From Caldisericaceae bacterium (lineage in GTDB: Bacteria; Caldisericota; Caldisericia; Caldisericales; Caldisericaceae), in the NCBI GenBank assembly GCA_027023025.1, contig JALVXB010000025.1:48013-112012 (forward strand): a stretch of DNA of 64,000 bases, in the 5' to 3' direction. This document shows, piece by piece, positions 23,891-33,677 of the stretch (positions are counted from its first letter, which is position 1; each line of letters begins with the position of its first letter). The notes beneath the pieces are model-generated. The model ran no database searches. It saw only the letters and a program-made list of their open reading frames with translations, and had not been told where the DNA came from. A program made the position numbers and the translations under genes.

Positions 23891-26373
23891 GCTTTTGCTT
23901 CCTTCAAATTTTTGCCCCATGCAATGTTTACTTTTAACGGAATGATGAGCTTATATGCAGATTCCATTTCTGTTTTTACTGTATTTACGGCTTCGTTTAA
24001 TTCTGACTCTTTTGCTTCAACCACCAATTCGTCGTGGATTTGCAGTAAGATGTGTGTGTCTGTTCCTTTTATCTTCTGGTACAACTTCACCATTGCAAGT
24101 TTTATTATGTCTGCTGCACTCCCCTGGATAGGCGTGTTTATTGCAACTCTTCTTGCTTCTTCTCGCCGTCGCTGGTTTGGGTCTGTTAGCCCTACAACTC
24201 TTCTCCTTCTCCCAAGAAGTGTCCGCGTCTCGCCGTTTTTCTTTGCTTCTTCTACGAGATGTTCTATAAATTCCCTTACAGTGGGGAATCTGTTGAAGTA
24301 TGCCTCTATATACTCTTTTGCTTCCTCCGGGGAACAGTTCAGTTGTTTTGCTGCGCCGTACGGTGACATTCCGTAGATAATTCCAAAGTTCAAAATTTTT
24401 GCCCTTCTCCGCATTTCCTTTGTTACTTCTTCCTCTTTTACATTAAATACCAGTGCGGCAGTCCTCGTGTGGATGTCCACATCGTTTAAGAAGGAATCCA
24501 CTAAATTTTTATCTTTCGACATATGCGCAAGAACTCTTAACTCTATCTGGGAGTAGTCCGAACTGATCAGTATGTGCTCTTCATCGCTTGAAACGAATCC
24601 TGCGCGAATTTTTTCTCCCCACTCCGTGCGTGCCGGAATGTTCTGGAGGTTTGGGTTTGAACTGCGCAGCCTGCCCGTAATCGTGCCCAATTGGTGAAAG
24701 GTCGTGTGCAGCTTTAAGTCTTCTTTAGACACAAGTTTTGGAAGGGACTCTATATAAGAAGACTTTAATTTTGATAGATGTCTGTAATCCAGTACCAGCG
24801 GTACTATGGGATGCTCCTCTGCCATTTCGCTGAGCACGGCACTGCTCGTGGAAAAGCCCGTTTTGCCGCGTTTAGTCGGCGTTAAGCCAATCCCGTCGTA
24901 AAGTATTGCACCGAGCTGCTTGGAAGAAAGAATGTTAAAGGAAATACCAGCAAGTTCAAAGATTTTCTTTTCTAACTTTTCGAGTTCTGCGTTTATTTCT
25001 TTTTCGAGTTGCTTAAAGTAATCCGTATTTATTCGTATTCCCGTTAACTCCATATCGGCAAGCACTTCTGAAAGAGGTTTTTCTATTGTTTCGTAGAGAG
25101 GCGTGAGGTTTTTTTCTTTTAGCATTTCTTCCTCTGCGTAAGATAATTTCAGGATGCATTCCGCCTGGCCTTCTAAACTGTCCGTGCTGCAGTTAATCCC
25201 GAAGTTGTTTGCAAGCGTTTCGATTTTAAAGTTTTTCATATCCGGGTTAATTAAGTATCCTGCAAGCGCTACATCCAGCACGACATTGTTTACTTCAAAT
25301 CCGTATGTCCGCGAGAGTTTTAAGAGTTCTTTTAAACTAACGGTATCTTTTCTGTGTTTATTTTTCAGGGTTTCCTTTAGCGTATCCAGCGCTTCGTGAT
25401 TTAGAAAAAGCTCTTCTCCTACGACATACCGTTTCGATGCACTTTTATCTGCTATTGCAAACTCTTCTATTTTCCCTTTTTTCGACTTTACAAGCACAGC
25501 AATCCGCTCGTCTTCTTCGTAGTTTGCTTCTTCATTTAATCCTAATTCTCTAATAAGGCTTTTAAATTCAAAGCGCTCTAACTGTTTTTTAAGTTCCTCT
25601 TTGTCAAATGGCTTTAATTTTAGTTCGTTCAGGGAGAATTCTATGGGCACATCGTAATAAAGAGTGCAGAGGTTTTTGTTTGCAAGAAGCAGTTCTTTGT
25701 TTTCCTGTATTTTTTTGGATGTTTCTTTTTCTATGAGGTTCTCTATTGTTCCGTACTTGTTCAAAAGCTTTGCCGCCGTTTTAGGCCCTATTCCCTGAAT
25801 GCCTTTAATGTTATCTGACGGGTCGCCTCTTAATGCTTTGTAGTCAGGTATTTGCTCGGGATAAATTCCAAGAGATTCTTTGAGCTTTTCCCTTGTGTAT
25901 TCTTCAAGTTTTGTTACGCCTTTTCTCGTTACTTTTACGCGGATGTTGTCTTTTATAAGTTGCGTGAGGTCCATATCCCCCGTGATAATCACCACTTCAA
26001 TGCCATTTTGTGAGGCTTTTTGTGCAATTGTTGCAATTACATCGTCTGCTTCGTATCCGTCTATTTCAAACACGGGAATATTGAATGCAGAAAGCAAGTC
26101 GTGAATCGTCTTGAACTGTTCGGAGAGTTCGTCGGGCATTTTGGGCCTCTGCGCTTTGTATTCTTTGAATTGCTCGTGCCTTATGGTGGGTGCTTTTTTG
26201 TCGAATGCGATTGCAAGATGAGTGGGTTTTTCTTCTTTTATTACATGGAGTAACATCCTGAGGAAGCCGTATAACGCACCTGTGGGTTCGCCGCTTTTGG
26301 TAATAAAGTGCGGCAAAGCAAAGAATGCTCTGTATAAAATGCTGCTTCCGTCTATTAAGACAAGTTTATCCAT
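23887..26373 (-). CDS. polA: DNA polymerase I without a functional proofreading domain
   Basis: PolA of 828 residues, similar in length to Taq polymerase. The 5'-3' exonuclease/FEN domain (about 1-270) includes LVLIDGSSILYRAFFALP, DGYEADDVIATIA and ALRGDPSDNIKGIQGIG. The middle region (about 290-460) should be the 3'-5' exonuclease, but the DxE motif (as in FDTET) is missing: the strand reads IAVLVKSKKGKIEEFAIAD, so proofreading is predicted to be lost. The polymerase domain carries motif A SDYSQIELR (about 603-611), motif B RRRAKILNFGIIYG, and motif C IHDELVVEA (about 780). Repairs DNA and removes RNA primers. Confidence 0.96.
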   Translation of the reverse strand: MDKLVLIDGSSILYRAFFALPHFITKSGEPTGALYGFLRMLLHVIKEEKPTHLAIAFDKKAPTIRHEQFKEYKAQRPKMPDELSEQFKTIHDLLSAFNIPVFEIDGYEADDVIATIAQKASQNGIEVVIITGDMDLTQLIKDNIRVKVTRKGVTKLEEYTREKLKESLGIYPEQIPDYKALRGDPSDNIKGIQGIGPKTAAKLLNKYGTIENLIEKETSKKIQENKELLLANKNLCTLYYDVPIEFSLNELKLKPFDKEELKKQLERFEFKSLIRELGLNEEANYEEDERIAVLVKSKKGKIEEFAIADKSASKRYVVGEELFLNHEALDTLKETLKNKHRKDTVSLKELLKLSRTYGFEVNNVVLDVALAGYLINPDMKNFKIETLANNFGINCSTDSLEGQAECILKLSYAEEEMLKEKNLTPLYETIEKPLSEVLADMELTGIRINTDYFKQLEKEINAELEKLEKKIFELAGISFNILSSKQLGAILYDGIGLTPTKRGKTGFSTSSAVLSEMAEEHPIVPLVLDYRHLSKLKSSYIESLPKLVSKEDLKLHTTFHQLGTITGRLRSSNPNLQNIPARTEWGEKIRAGFVSSDEEHILISSDYSQIELRVLAHMSKDKNLVDSFLNDVDIHTRTAALVFNVKEEEVTKEMRRRAKILNFGIIYGMSPYGAAKQLNCSPEEAKEYIEAYFNRFPTVREFIEHLVEEAKKNGETRTLLGRRRRVVGLTDPNQRRREEARRVAINTPIQGSAADIIKLAMVKLYQKIKGTDTHILLQIHDELVVEAKESELNEAVNTVKTEMESAYKLIIPLKVNIAWGKNLKEAKA

Positions 26374-26389
26374 CTTGCTTTATATAATA

Positions 26390-28378
26390 CTAATATTTAA
26401 TAACTTTGCCAAATGTGATTTCCTTGACTGCAAAACCTTCTGGAATAAAAGCGATGTCTGCGTAAGGAGGGTTGTGCAAAGGCTGTGCAAACTTTCCAAC
26501 GAGTAAGTATTTTCTTTGTTTGTTCTCTATAAGGACTGTATGTGTGCATCCCTGCGGCATGATCGTAACTTTAATTCCGTTAATGCTTATTACGGTATTT
26601 TGAGATACGACTTTTATGTCTGACATTTTTGAGTTCGTCCTGACGAATGCATCGGTGAGTTCTGTTTGCCCTTTAACAAGGATAGTGTGCTTTACAGGCA
26701 TTGTTCCTATGAGTTTTGTGCTGCTCGATTCTTTTTCTCTTATTGGCGAGTCAAAAATTATTAGTGTTATGTGGTTTATACCTTGCTTTCTCAAAGCCGA
26801 CTGAATTTCGTAGAGGTCGCTGCTTTCGCTGGAAAGAACCGTAGGAGAGGTAATGTAGATAACGGTGTTCTTTTTCTGTACGATGAATCCGTCTTCTCCT
26901 TTTAAGTTTAGTGGATAGATTGCAAACTGCGGTTTACTAATAAGTGGCACTGCAATTACGACTACTATCAGTGCAGGTGCAATAATCTGGAGGTACTTCT
27001 TTTTGTTTTTAAAGGCAAACACGAATAGGCTGAGTGCAGCAAAGTATTCTACGAGGTTCAGGATATTAAACTTTATATTTAAACTGCTTGCAGGCATTTT
27101 TGAGAAAAACAGAGTTATTGCATACAAAATGTGGAACACGAAGTTTGAAATAGGCGCAAACACTTTTGCCGCTTGAAGGCTGATAGCTGAAAGTATGGAC
27201 TGGACTAAACCAACGGGCAAAGCAATGTACATATACGGAATTACTATAAGGTTTGCCAGGAAAGCGCTTATCGAAAGTGTGTGAAAGTAGTATGCAATAA
27301 GAGGAAACAGTAAAAGCTGGACGGATACGACCTGCGCGACTGTTTTGTATATAGCATTTTTAGGTAGAGAGTTTGAAAGAAGCGGTGCGACGATCAAAAT
27401 AGCAAAGACTGCAGAGAAAGAGAATATAAAACTAATTTTAAACAGCACCGTAGGGTTGAAAACGGTGACTAATATTGCAGTTACGGCAAGCGTGTTTATA
27501 GGAATTTCTTCTTCGCCTCTTTTTGTTGCGATTACTGAAATTCCGTACATAATAAAAGCCCTCAGCGCAGAAACTCTGAAACCTACTATGAGAAGGAAAA
27601 TGAACAGTACGATTAGGGAAATGTCCGGCGCACTGTTGCCCGTAAAAGAAAACATCTTTTGCGTGCTTTCCCCAAGAATACTCGTGTGCAGCCCGGAGAC
27701 TGCAAAGATGTGTGCCGTACCTGTTTTGTAGAAAGGTGTTTTCTCCTGATATGTGAGGGTGGAGATTCCTGCTGTTGACGACAAAAGCAAAAATGCTTCG
27801 CTACTTTTCATAGATAATGCTGTGTTTTCCGTTATCCTTTCTCTTATTCTGAGCAAAGCGTCGAATACTTTGTTTTTCTTTAGAACAGCTACGCTATCTG
27901 CGTATGCGACGAATTCCGTTCTGTTTATTTTGTCGATTATTCCAGATTTATTTTCTCCTTTTATTTCTCCCTGTATTTTAACGATGGAGTATGGAGGTGG
28001 AACCTGCCAGCGTGCGTAAACCTTACAATTTGTATAGTAGGTTTTGCCGTCTATAGTTATTTGTGTAATTTTAAAAGTATCTGGCTTGAAGGTTTGTGTG
28101 GACAGGTCGCCTGCTTTTGCTATGAATGTAATTTTTTTGTTCAGGTACTGCTCTGGAATTGTACTTGCACTTATCTTTGAGATTTTTGCATAGGAAATTA
28201 AGAATACAAAGATGACGAGCAGTATAGTTGCAATTTTTATCACTGTTTTTTTCTGGAATCTCACGAAAAGTATTGAAAAGAATGCACCTGCAAGAAAGCC
28301 GGGGAGGTTATTTATAACTAAAAACAGAGCGGCAAAAACTGCCCCTACTTCAGAAAGAAAAGCGTAAACTCCCGGCAT
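26390..28378 (-). CDS. comEC: ComEC/Rec2-family DNA uptake channel, degenerate C-terminal domain
   Basis: A 662-residue polytopic protein. Several helices and a DUF4131-like external domain (about 1-180) precede the competence core with YKTGTAHIFAVSGLHTSILG, FRVSALRAFIMYGISV and multiple membrane segments. The C-terminal part (about 490-660) holds the place of the metallo-beta-lactamase domain but lacks the HxHxDH zinc motif; the region reads ITLIIFDSPIREKESSST, so nuclease or metal function there seems lost. ComEC carries single-stranded DNA across the membrane. Lies between comEA and polA in a minus-strand run. Confidence 0.88.
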   Translation of the reverse strand: MPGVYAFLSEVGAVFAALFLVINNLPGFLAGAFFSILFVRFQKKTVIKIATILLVIFVFLISYAKISKISASTIPEQYLNKKITFIAKAGDLSTQTFKPDTFKITQITIDGKTYYTNCKVYARWQVPPPYSIVKIQGEIKGENKSGIIDKINRTEFVAYADSVAVLKKNKVFDALLRIRERITENTALSMKSSEAFLLLSSTAGISTLTYQEKTPFYKTGTAHIFAVSGLHTSILGESTQKMFSFTGNSAPDISLIVLFIFLLIVGFRVSALRAFIMYGISVIATKRGEEEIPINTLAVTAILVTVFNPTVLFKISFIFSFSAVFAILIVAPLLSNSLPKNAIYKTVAQVVSVQLLLFPLIAYYFHTLSISAFLANLIVIPYMYIALPVGLVQSILSAISLQAAKVFAPISNFVFHILYAITLFFSKMPASSLNIKFNILNLVEYFAALSLFVFAFKNKKKYLQIIAPALIVVVIAVPLISKPQFAIYPLNLKGEDGFIVQKKNTVIYITSPTVLSSESSDLYEIQSALRKQGINHITLIIFDSPIREKESSSTKLIGTMPVKHTILVKGQTELTDAFVRTNSKMSDIKVVSQNTVISINGIKVTIMPQGCTHTVLIENKQRKYLLVGKFAQPLHNPPYADIAFIPEGFAVKEITFGKVIKY

Positions 28379-28402
28379 TTATTCTGTTAACCTCAGTCAG
28401 TC

Positions 28403-29023
28403 TTAGTTGACCGATATAAGGTTCTTTATTTTCTCGAAAGTTTTTTCTCCTATACCGGAAACGCGGGTGATGTCGTGGATCGTTTTGAATCTGCCGTAAC
28501 TCTTTCTGTATTGAATGATTGCTTCAGCTTTTACTTCTCCAATGCCTGGAAGTTTTTCAAGTTCTGCTGCATCAGCGGTGTTTATGTTTATTTTATTACT
28601 TTTATTTGTGCTTGAAGTGCCGCTACCTGCTATAGAAGTACCTTCTCCTTTTTTGGGGACTACTACCTCTTCCCCGTCGCTTAGTTTTTCAGCAAGGTTT
28701 ATGGAAATAAGATCTGCCTCTTTTGTTACTCCTCCTGCTTTTTCTATTGCATCTTTTATTCTGCTCTCCTCTGGGAGTTCGTACACATCTGGTTTGTTTA
28801 CTGCGCCGGTAACATACACGACGATCTTTTTGCTTTCCGTATCTTTTTGAGTATTGTTCTGTATACTATTAACGATATTGCTTTCCTGTATCGTTAAGTT
28901 GTCTTCCTTATCTATACTTTTATTTGCATAGCGTTTTACGCCGTAGAAGTTTCCTGCTCCAAATGCGATTGATGCAACGAGGAATAACGCAATTATCCAC
29001 TGTTTTGGGGAAATTTCGTCCAT
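28403..29023 (-). CDS. comEA: ComEA-type DNA-binding competence protein
   Basis: A 206-residue membrane-anchored protein. A hydrophobic helix at about 8-25 is followed by an SLBB domain (VVYVTGAVNKPDVYELPEESRIKDAIEKAGG, about 67-115), a Gly/Ser/Thr linker and two helix-hairpin-helix motifs (ININTADAAELEKLPGIGEVKAEAI and TRVSGIGEKTFEKI). ComEA binds double-stranded DNA outside the membrane and passes it to ComEC, encoded next. The start overlaps the fabG stop. Confidence 0.93.
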   Translation of the reverse strand: MDEISPKQWIIALFLVASIAFGAGNFYGVKRYANKSIDKEDNLTIQESNIVNSIQNNTQKDTESKKIVVYVTGAVNKPDVYELPEESRIKDAIEKAGGVTKEADLISINLAEKLSDGEEVVVPKKGEGTSIAGSGTSSTNKSNKININTADAAELEKLPGIGEVKAEAIIQYRKSYGRFKTIHDITRVSGIGEKTFEKIKNLISVN

Positions 29024-29772
29024 TAGTTCATATACCTTCCTGCATTAATGTTTACTGTTTCTCCTGAAATGTAGTCGTTCTCGATAAGGCAAACGATCGC
29101 GTGTGCAATTTCTTCTGGCTTTGCAAATCTTCCATTTGGAGAAAGGGCCTCCAGTTTTTTTCGCTGCTCAGGAGAAAGCCCTTTGAATAGGTCTGTGTCG
29201 ACAGGGCCGGGTGCAACTGCATTTACATATATGCCTTTTGGTGTGAATTCTGAAGCAAGTGCATTTGTTATTCCCACTACCCCTGCTTTTGATGCAGCGT
29301 AAGGCACCCCTACGGTTCCGCCGTTTCTTCCTGCTATAGACGAAACATTTACGATTTTCCCGGAGTTATGTTTGAGCATTACGGGTATTACGAACCTGCA
29401 CATATTAAATACGCCTTTAAGGTTAACGGCTATTGTTCTATCCCATGTTTCTTCTTTTGTTTCTATAAATGGTTCTTTAATTAAAATTCCCGCATTGTTT
29501 ACGAGTATGTCAATTGTACCAAAGTCTTTCTCTATTTGTGAAACGGTCTCTTTTACCTTATTAAAGTTGGATACATCACACTTATACGCTTTTGCTTTTA
29601 CTCCGTAGTTTTTAGATACTTCCTGAATGATAGATTTTGCTTTTTCGTCACTTGAGTGATATATAATTGCAATGTGCGCACCTTTTTGTGCAAGAGTAAT
29701 TGCCGTCTTCCTGCCTATTCCTCGTGAACCGCCTGTAATTACTGCTATTTTGCCCCGAATCTCCACAACCAT
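29023..29772 (-). CDS. short-chain dehydrogenase/reductase, FabG-like
   Basis: A 249-residue SDR. The cofactor site TGGSRGIGRKTA, the NNAG motif (DILVNNAGILIKEPF) and the catalytic Ser-Tyr-Lys set (VSSIAGRNGGTVGVPYAASKAGV) are intact, as is the PG element VAPGPVDTDLF. Most similar in pattern to 3-oxoacyl-ACP reductase (FabG), but no other fatty-acid gene is near, so another ketone or alcohol substrate is possible. TAAGGAGGCG precedes ATG 29772. Confidence 0.88.
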   Translation of the reverse strand: MVVEIRGKIAVITGGSRGIGRKTAITLAQKGAHIAIIYHSSDEKAKSIIQEVSKNYGVKAKAYKCDVSNFNKVKETVSQIEKDFGTIDILVNNAGILIKEPFIETKEETWDRTIAVNLKGVFNMCRFVIPVMLKHNSGKIVNVSSIAGRNGGTVGVPYAASKAGVVGITNALASEFTPKGIYVNAVAPGPVDTDLFKGLSPEQRKKLEALSPNGRFAKPEEIAHAIVCLIENDYISGETVNINAGRYMN

Positions 29773-29796
29773 CGCCTCCTTATTGCAGGTTTCTTA

Positions 29797-29824
29797 TTGC
29801 AAAGTTTCACAAATAAATTATATT
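29797..29824 (+). promoter_or_regulatory. promoter of the metallophosphoesterase gene
   Basis: TTGCAA (29797-29802), 16-nt spacer, TATATT (29819-29824), about 40 nt before the ATG; a normal leader with GGAGG follows. Confidence 0.55.
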
Positions 29825-29865
29825 AGATTTAAAGTGTAAAAGCAAATTTGGTTTTTGGAGGAAAA

Positions 29866-30564
29866 ATGAAAATTTTAGCTATATCTGATGTGCACGGAAA
29901 TATAGTTGCTTTAAATAAAGTGCTGGAGAGCGTTCCCCACGATGCTGTAATATTCTCCGGGGACATCGTGGACTACGGCCCAAAGCCTGCTGAGTCTCTC
30001 GAAAAAATAAGAGAAGTCTCTTTTAAGTTGGTCAGAGGAAATCACGATAATGCGGCTGCTTTTAATGTGGATTGTCGTTGTTCACAAAAGATGCACGCAC
30101 TTTCCGTGGAAACGCGTAAGTATACGAGAAAAGTACTGAACGACGAACAGTTAGGCTTTTTAAAGTTACTCTCTTTAACTGAAGAATTCGAGTTGGATGG
30201 AAAGAAATTCTTTATGGTGCATGCTTCACGAACTGACCCTTTGTTTCAATACTTAAAACCCGGTGAAACGAGTAAAGAAAAATTCGTAGAAGAGTTTGGA
30301 GAAGTTGATGCCGACTTCATCGTATATGGGCACACTCACTTTCCTTTAGTCCTAAAAGATCTAGTAAAAGGCATTATTATAAATCCGGGAAGTGTTGGGC
30401 AACCTCGAGACGGAGACCCGAGAGCAAGTTGTGCACTGATAGATACTGTTTCTAAAGATGTACGAATTGTAAGGGTGCCTTACGACATCGACTTTGTAGC
30501 ACGCCAGATTGAAGATGCGGGGCTCCCAGAAACTCTTATCTCTATTTTAAGACAAAATTTTTAA
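29866..30564 (+). CDS. YfcE/MJ0936-type metallophosphoesterase
   Basis: A 232-residue calcineurin-like phosphoesterase. The metal-binding motifs run in order: ISDVHGN (about 6-12), FSGDIVDYGPKP, RGNHD, and YGHTHFP, with NPGSVGQPRDGDPRASC typical of the YfcE subgroup. It hydrolyses phosphodiesters or nucleotides; the natural substrate cannot be read from sequence. ATG 29866 has GGAGG at 29857-29861, preferred over an upstream in-frame start at 29848. A stand-alone transcription unit between fabG and phoH. Confidence 0.9.
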   Translation: MKILAISDVHGNIVALNKVLESVPHDAVIFSGDIVDYGPKPAESLEKIREVSFKLVRGNHDNAAAFNVDCRCSQKMHALSVETRKYTRKVLNDEQLGFLKLLSLTEEFELDGKKFFMVHASRTDPLFQYLKPGETSKEKFVEEFGEVDADFIVYGHTHFPLVLKDLVKGIIINPGSVGQPRDGDPRASCALIDTVSKDVRIVRVPYDIDFVARQIEDAGLPETLISILRQNF

Positions 30565-30615
30565 CCACGATGAGTCCTTTAGTTATTGGTTTTTGTACGA
30601 ACTCTTCGGTTCGAT

Positions 30616-30653
30616 TTTACTATTTCCCAGATATTGCTAAAATATATATGCTA
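30616..30653 (+). promoter_or_regulatory. promoter of the phoH operon, near-leaderless
   Basis: TTTACT (30616-30621), 16-nt spacer, TAAAAT (30638-30643), then 9 nt to the phoH ATG at 30653 with no Shine-Dalgarno. The predicted leader is 0-3 nt. Confidence 0.5.
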
Positions 30654-31612
30654 TGAAAGAAGAAGTAGAACTTAAAAATGCTAAAGATGTACCGCTCGTC
30701 GTTGGTGTGTTAGACGAGAACATAAGGACTATTGAAAAAGAGCTTGATGTGGAAATTATTTTAAGAGACAAAAAGTTTTTTATTTTTGGAGAAGAGGAAC
30801 AGGTTAAAAAAGCAAAAAATATTATAAGGGATATGGAAGCCCTCGTTGCAAAACACTATAAATTTTCTGTTTCTGATTTGATTTATTCTGCAAGAAATAC
30901 AGGCGGAAATACTTTTTTAAACGATTTGCCAAATACAGTTATTATTACTGATGTAAAGGGGCGTAAAGTAGCACCCAAAACTTTTGGGCAGAGAAAATTT
31001 ACAGAGGCAGTAAGTAAGAATAGCATTGCATTTGTTATTGGTCCTGCAGGTACAGGGAAAACTTATTTATCTGTTGCACTTTCCGTTCGCTTTCTCCTTG
31101 GCGGTTTTGTTAACCGTATTATTTTAACGCGTCCCGTAATAGAGGCAGGTGAAAAACTCGGGTTTTTGCCTGGAGACATTCAGCAGAAAGTGGATCCTTA
31201 CTTCCGGCCAATATACGATGCGTTGTACGATTTTTTGGGACAGGAACGAACTTATAAATTTTTATCCAACAAAACAATTGAGATTGCGCCACTTGCATAC
31301 ATGCGAGGGAGAACTTTGAACAATGCTTTTATTATACTTGACGAAGCACAAAATACGACTTTCTCTCAAATGAAAATGTTCCTTACGAGGCTTGGCGAAG
31401 GCTCTAAAATGGTTATTACTGGAGATATTACGCAAAGTGACCTATTGCCACATCAGGGTGAAGACGGACTTGCTGCGGCAAGCAGAATATTAAAGGGTAT
31501 TGAAGGTATTGCTTTTGTTTACCTTTCAAGTAAAGATGTAGTGCGCCACGAGATTGTGCAAAAAATAATCGATGCATACGAAAGGTTTGAAAATGGCAAA
31601 AAGGAATCGTAA
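30653..31612 (+). CDS. phoH: PhoH-family ATPase
   Basis: A 319-residue PhoH/YbeZ-type protein. A short KH-like N-terminal domain (about 10-70) precedes the ATPase: VIGPAGTGKTYLSVALSV (Walker A, about 133-150), RIILTRPVIEAGEKLGFLPGD, FIILDEAQNTTFSQMKMFLTRLG (Walker B) and VITGDITQSDLP-like sensor segment. PhoH works with YbeY in ribosomal RNA maturation and quality control; ybeY is two genes downstream. The ATG has no Shine-Dalgarno. It overlaps the next gene by 20 nt. Confidence 0.93.
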   Translation: MKEEVELKNAKDVPLVVGVLDENIRTIEKELDVEIILRDKKFFIFGEEEQVKKAKNIIRDMEALVAKHYKFSVSDLIYSARNTGGNTFLNDLPNTVIITDVKGRKVAPKTFGQRKFTEAVSKNSIAFVIGPAGTGKTYLSVALSVRFLLGGFVNRIILTRPVIEAGEKLGFLPGDIQQKVDPYFRPIYDALYDFLGQERTYKFLSNKTIEIAPLAYMRGRTLNNAFIILDEAQNTTFSQMKMFLTRLGEGSKMVITGDITQSDLLPHQGEDGLAAASRILKGIEGIAFVYLSSKDVVRHEIVQKIIDAYERFENGKKES

Positions 31613-33677
31613 TTCTTTACTCTCAAAGAGGTTTGATATATTTGCCCACAAAAGCACTTTTGTTTATTCCAAGGATAAATTAGTGGCAGGCTTGATTGTT
31701 CTGGCTTTAGCTGCATTTTTATTCGTTTCTATATTTCACTTTTACTTTCCTAACAACTTAAAGTTAAAGGTCGGAGACATAAGCCCGACGAATATCGTTT
31801 CTCCGCGTACTTTTACTTATATAGATACCGTAAAAACTGAGCAGTTAAAAAAAGAAATTGCTAATTCTGTTCCGCCTGTTTATCGTTTAGACCTTACCAG
31901 AGAAAAGGTTGTTTTGCAAAGTATTGACGACACATTTCAGAAAATTTCCACTATTCTTGGTTCCAACGAAGATTCGGTAAAAAAGCACGATCAGTTGAAA
32001 GCCCTTTTCCCGGGAAACGAAGAGTTTGCAGATCTGTTAATCAAAGAGAACTTTGCAGAAATTGACAGAATGCATCAATTTATTAAGTCTGTCGTTTATA
32101 AGTTAATGGTTATGGGTGTTAAAAGTGATAGTATAAATCAATCTGTTAATATAGGTATTGACGAAATCAATAAGTCCTCCTTTACTCCCGAAGAAAAGAA
32201 GTTTTTAATTTATATTTTGAGGCACGACATTCAGCCAAATCTTATATACGATCGGGAAGCTACCGAAAGTGCTATTCAAAAAGCAGTAAGTTCTATTCCT
32301 CCTGTAAAGGTTACTATAAATAAAGGTGAAATCATCGTTAAGAAAGGTGAAAAAATTACTCAGAACGAATATAACATACTTGTAGCAGCAGGGCTCGTGA
32401 GAGCAAAAAATGACTGGCTTATAATTGTAAGTATAGTTTTTCTTATTCTGTTTTTCCTGGGTATTTCGTACCTTGCTTTAATATTTTCAAGACGCATAAA
32501 TGAAAACAATATAGTAAAGAAAACCGTGGAATTTACCACCGTTGTGATTTTATCGTACATTATTTTTATTTTCGTGCAGCCCATATCTCCATTTCTTCTA
32601 CCTATACCTTTCCTTGCATTTCTAATGTTTTTCTTCTTTGACACATTCTCTACTGTTATTGTTTCGGTTGCATTTTTATTGGTTACTGTTCTTCCGTTCG
32701 ACATAAAGTCGTCGATTATTATTTCGATAATTTTATCTGTAGTGATTTCGCTGTTTGTTCTTAAAAAGTTTAAGAAAATATTTACGATAGTGTACTCGGG
32801 CATTGCTGGTGCATCTGCTTTAATGTTGCTTGCTATATTTATTGATGTCGTGTCAAAAGTGCCCTTTACAAAAATGGAATTAGATGTACTTTACTCGTTC
32901 CTGAACTTTTTTGGATCGTCCGTGATAGCGTTGGGCGTAATATTTCTATTGAGTTATGTATTTAACGAGGCTACTATCATTCGTTTACTTGAATTAAGCG
33001 ATACTAATAATTATCTGTTAAGGCAACTTTTGTTAAAGGCTCCTGGGACTTATCAGCATAGTATGAATGTTGCAAGTATTGCTTCTACTGCAGCTTCTGC
33101 TATTGGTGCTGATGCTTTACTCGTGAGGGTTGGAGCGTATTATCACGACATAGGAAAAATGCTACATCCTTATTATTTCACGGAGAACCAGATAAACATA
33201 CCAAATCTTTTGAAGCAGATTTCTCCAAACCTCAGCAAGTCTGTTATTATTAATCATGTGAAAGATGGAGTGCAATTAGCAAAAAAGTATAGACTTCCTG
33301 AAGAGATAATAGACTTTATTCGCACACATCACGGAACTTCAGTCGTTTCTTACTTTTATCATGTGGCAAAGCAAAGCAACCCCAATGTTCGTGAAGAGGA
33401 CTTTCGTTACCCGGGTCCATTGCCGCGCACAAAAGAACAGGCTATTCTGATGCTTTCCGATGCAATAGAGGCTGCTTTACATAGTGAGGACATTGCATCG
33501 GCAGGAAAGATAGAAGAAGTAGTTGAAAATATTATGAGAAGCAGAATTGACGACGGTCAATTAAGTGAAAGTGAATTGACTTTAAGAGACTTAAAAGATC
33601 TTAAAGAGTCTTTTGTTAAATCAATGGTAGCTTTCTATCACAAAAGGGAGGCCTATCCAAGTCCGCAGAATGGTTAA
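31593..33677 (+). CDS. pgpH: 7TM receptor-HD domain hydrolase (PgpH-type, probable c-di-AMP phosphodiesterase)
   Basis: A 694-residue membrane protein. One N-terminal helix (about 30-52), a large external 7TMR-HDED domain (about 55-270) containing SVPPVYRLD and the SSIPPVKVTINKGEIIVKKGEKIT repeat-like ending, seven membrane helices (about 275-460), and a cytosolic HD domain with APGTYQHSMNVA, AYYHDIGKM (the HD pair), INHVKDGVQLAKKYRLP and IRTHHGTSV. PgpH homologues hydrolyse cyclic di-AMP. The start at 31593 is preferred since AAGGTTTG lies just upstream; the frame extends to 31572. Context phoH-pgpH-ybeY is classic. Confidence 0.92.
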   Translation: MAKRNRNSLLSKRFDIFAHKSTFVYSKDKLVAGLIVLALAAFLFVSIFHFYFPNNLKLKVGDISPTNIVSPRTFTYIDTVKTEQLKKEIANSVPPVYRLDLTREKVVLQSIDDTFQKISTILGSNEDSVKKHDQLKALFPGNEEFADLLIKENFAEIDRMHQFIKSVVYKLMVMGVKSDSINQSVNIGIDEINKSSFTPEEKKFLIYILRHDIQPNLIYDREATESAIQKAVSSIPPVKVTINKGEIIVKKGEKITQNEYNILVAAGLVRAKNDWLIIVSIVFLILFFLGISYLALIFSRRINENNIVKKTVEFTTVVILSYIIFIFVQPISPFLLPIPFLAFLMFFFFDTFSTVIVSVAFLLVTVLPFDIKSSIIISIILSVVISLFVLKKFKKIFTIVYSGIAGASALMLLAIFIDVVSKVPFTKMELDVLYSFLNFFGSSVIALGVIFLLSYVFNEATIIRLLELSDTNNYLLRQLLLKAPGTYQHSMNVASIASTAASAIGADALLVRVGAYYHDIGKMLHPYYFTENQINIPNLLKQISPNLSKSVIINHVKDGVQLAKKYRLPEEIIDFIRTHHGTSVVSYFYHVAKQSNPNVREEDFRYPGPLPRTKEQAILMLSDAIEAALHSEDIASAGKIEEVVENIMRSRIDDGQLSESELTLRDLKDLKESFVKSMVAFYHKREAYPSPQNG

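Noticed and set aside
30595..30620. tRNA T-arm (GGTTCGA) near 30608
   Set aside because: The surrounding sequence cannot form a cloverleaf; it is a small CGAAC/GTTCG stem ahead of the phoH promoter.
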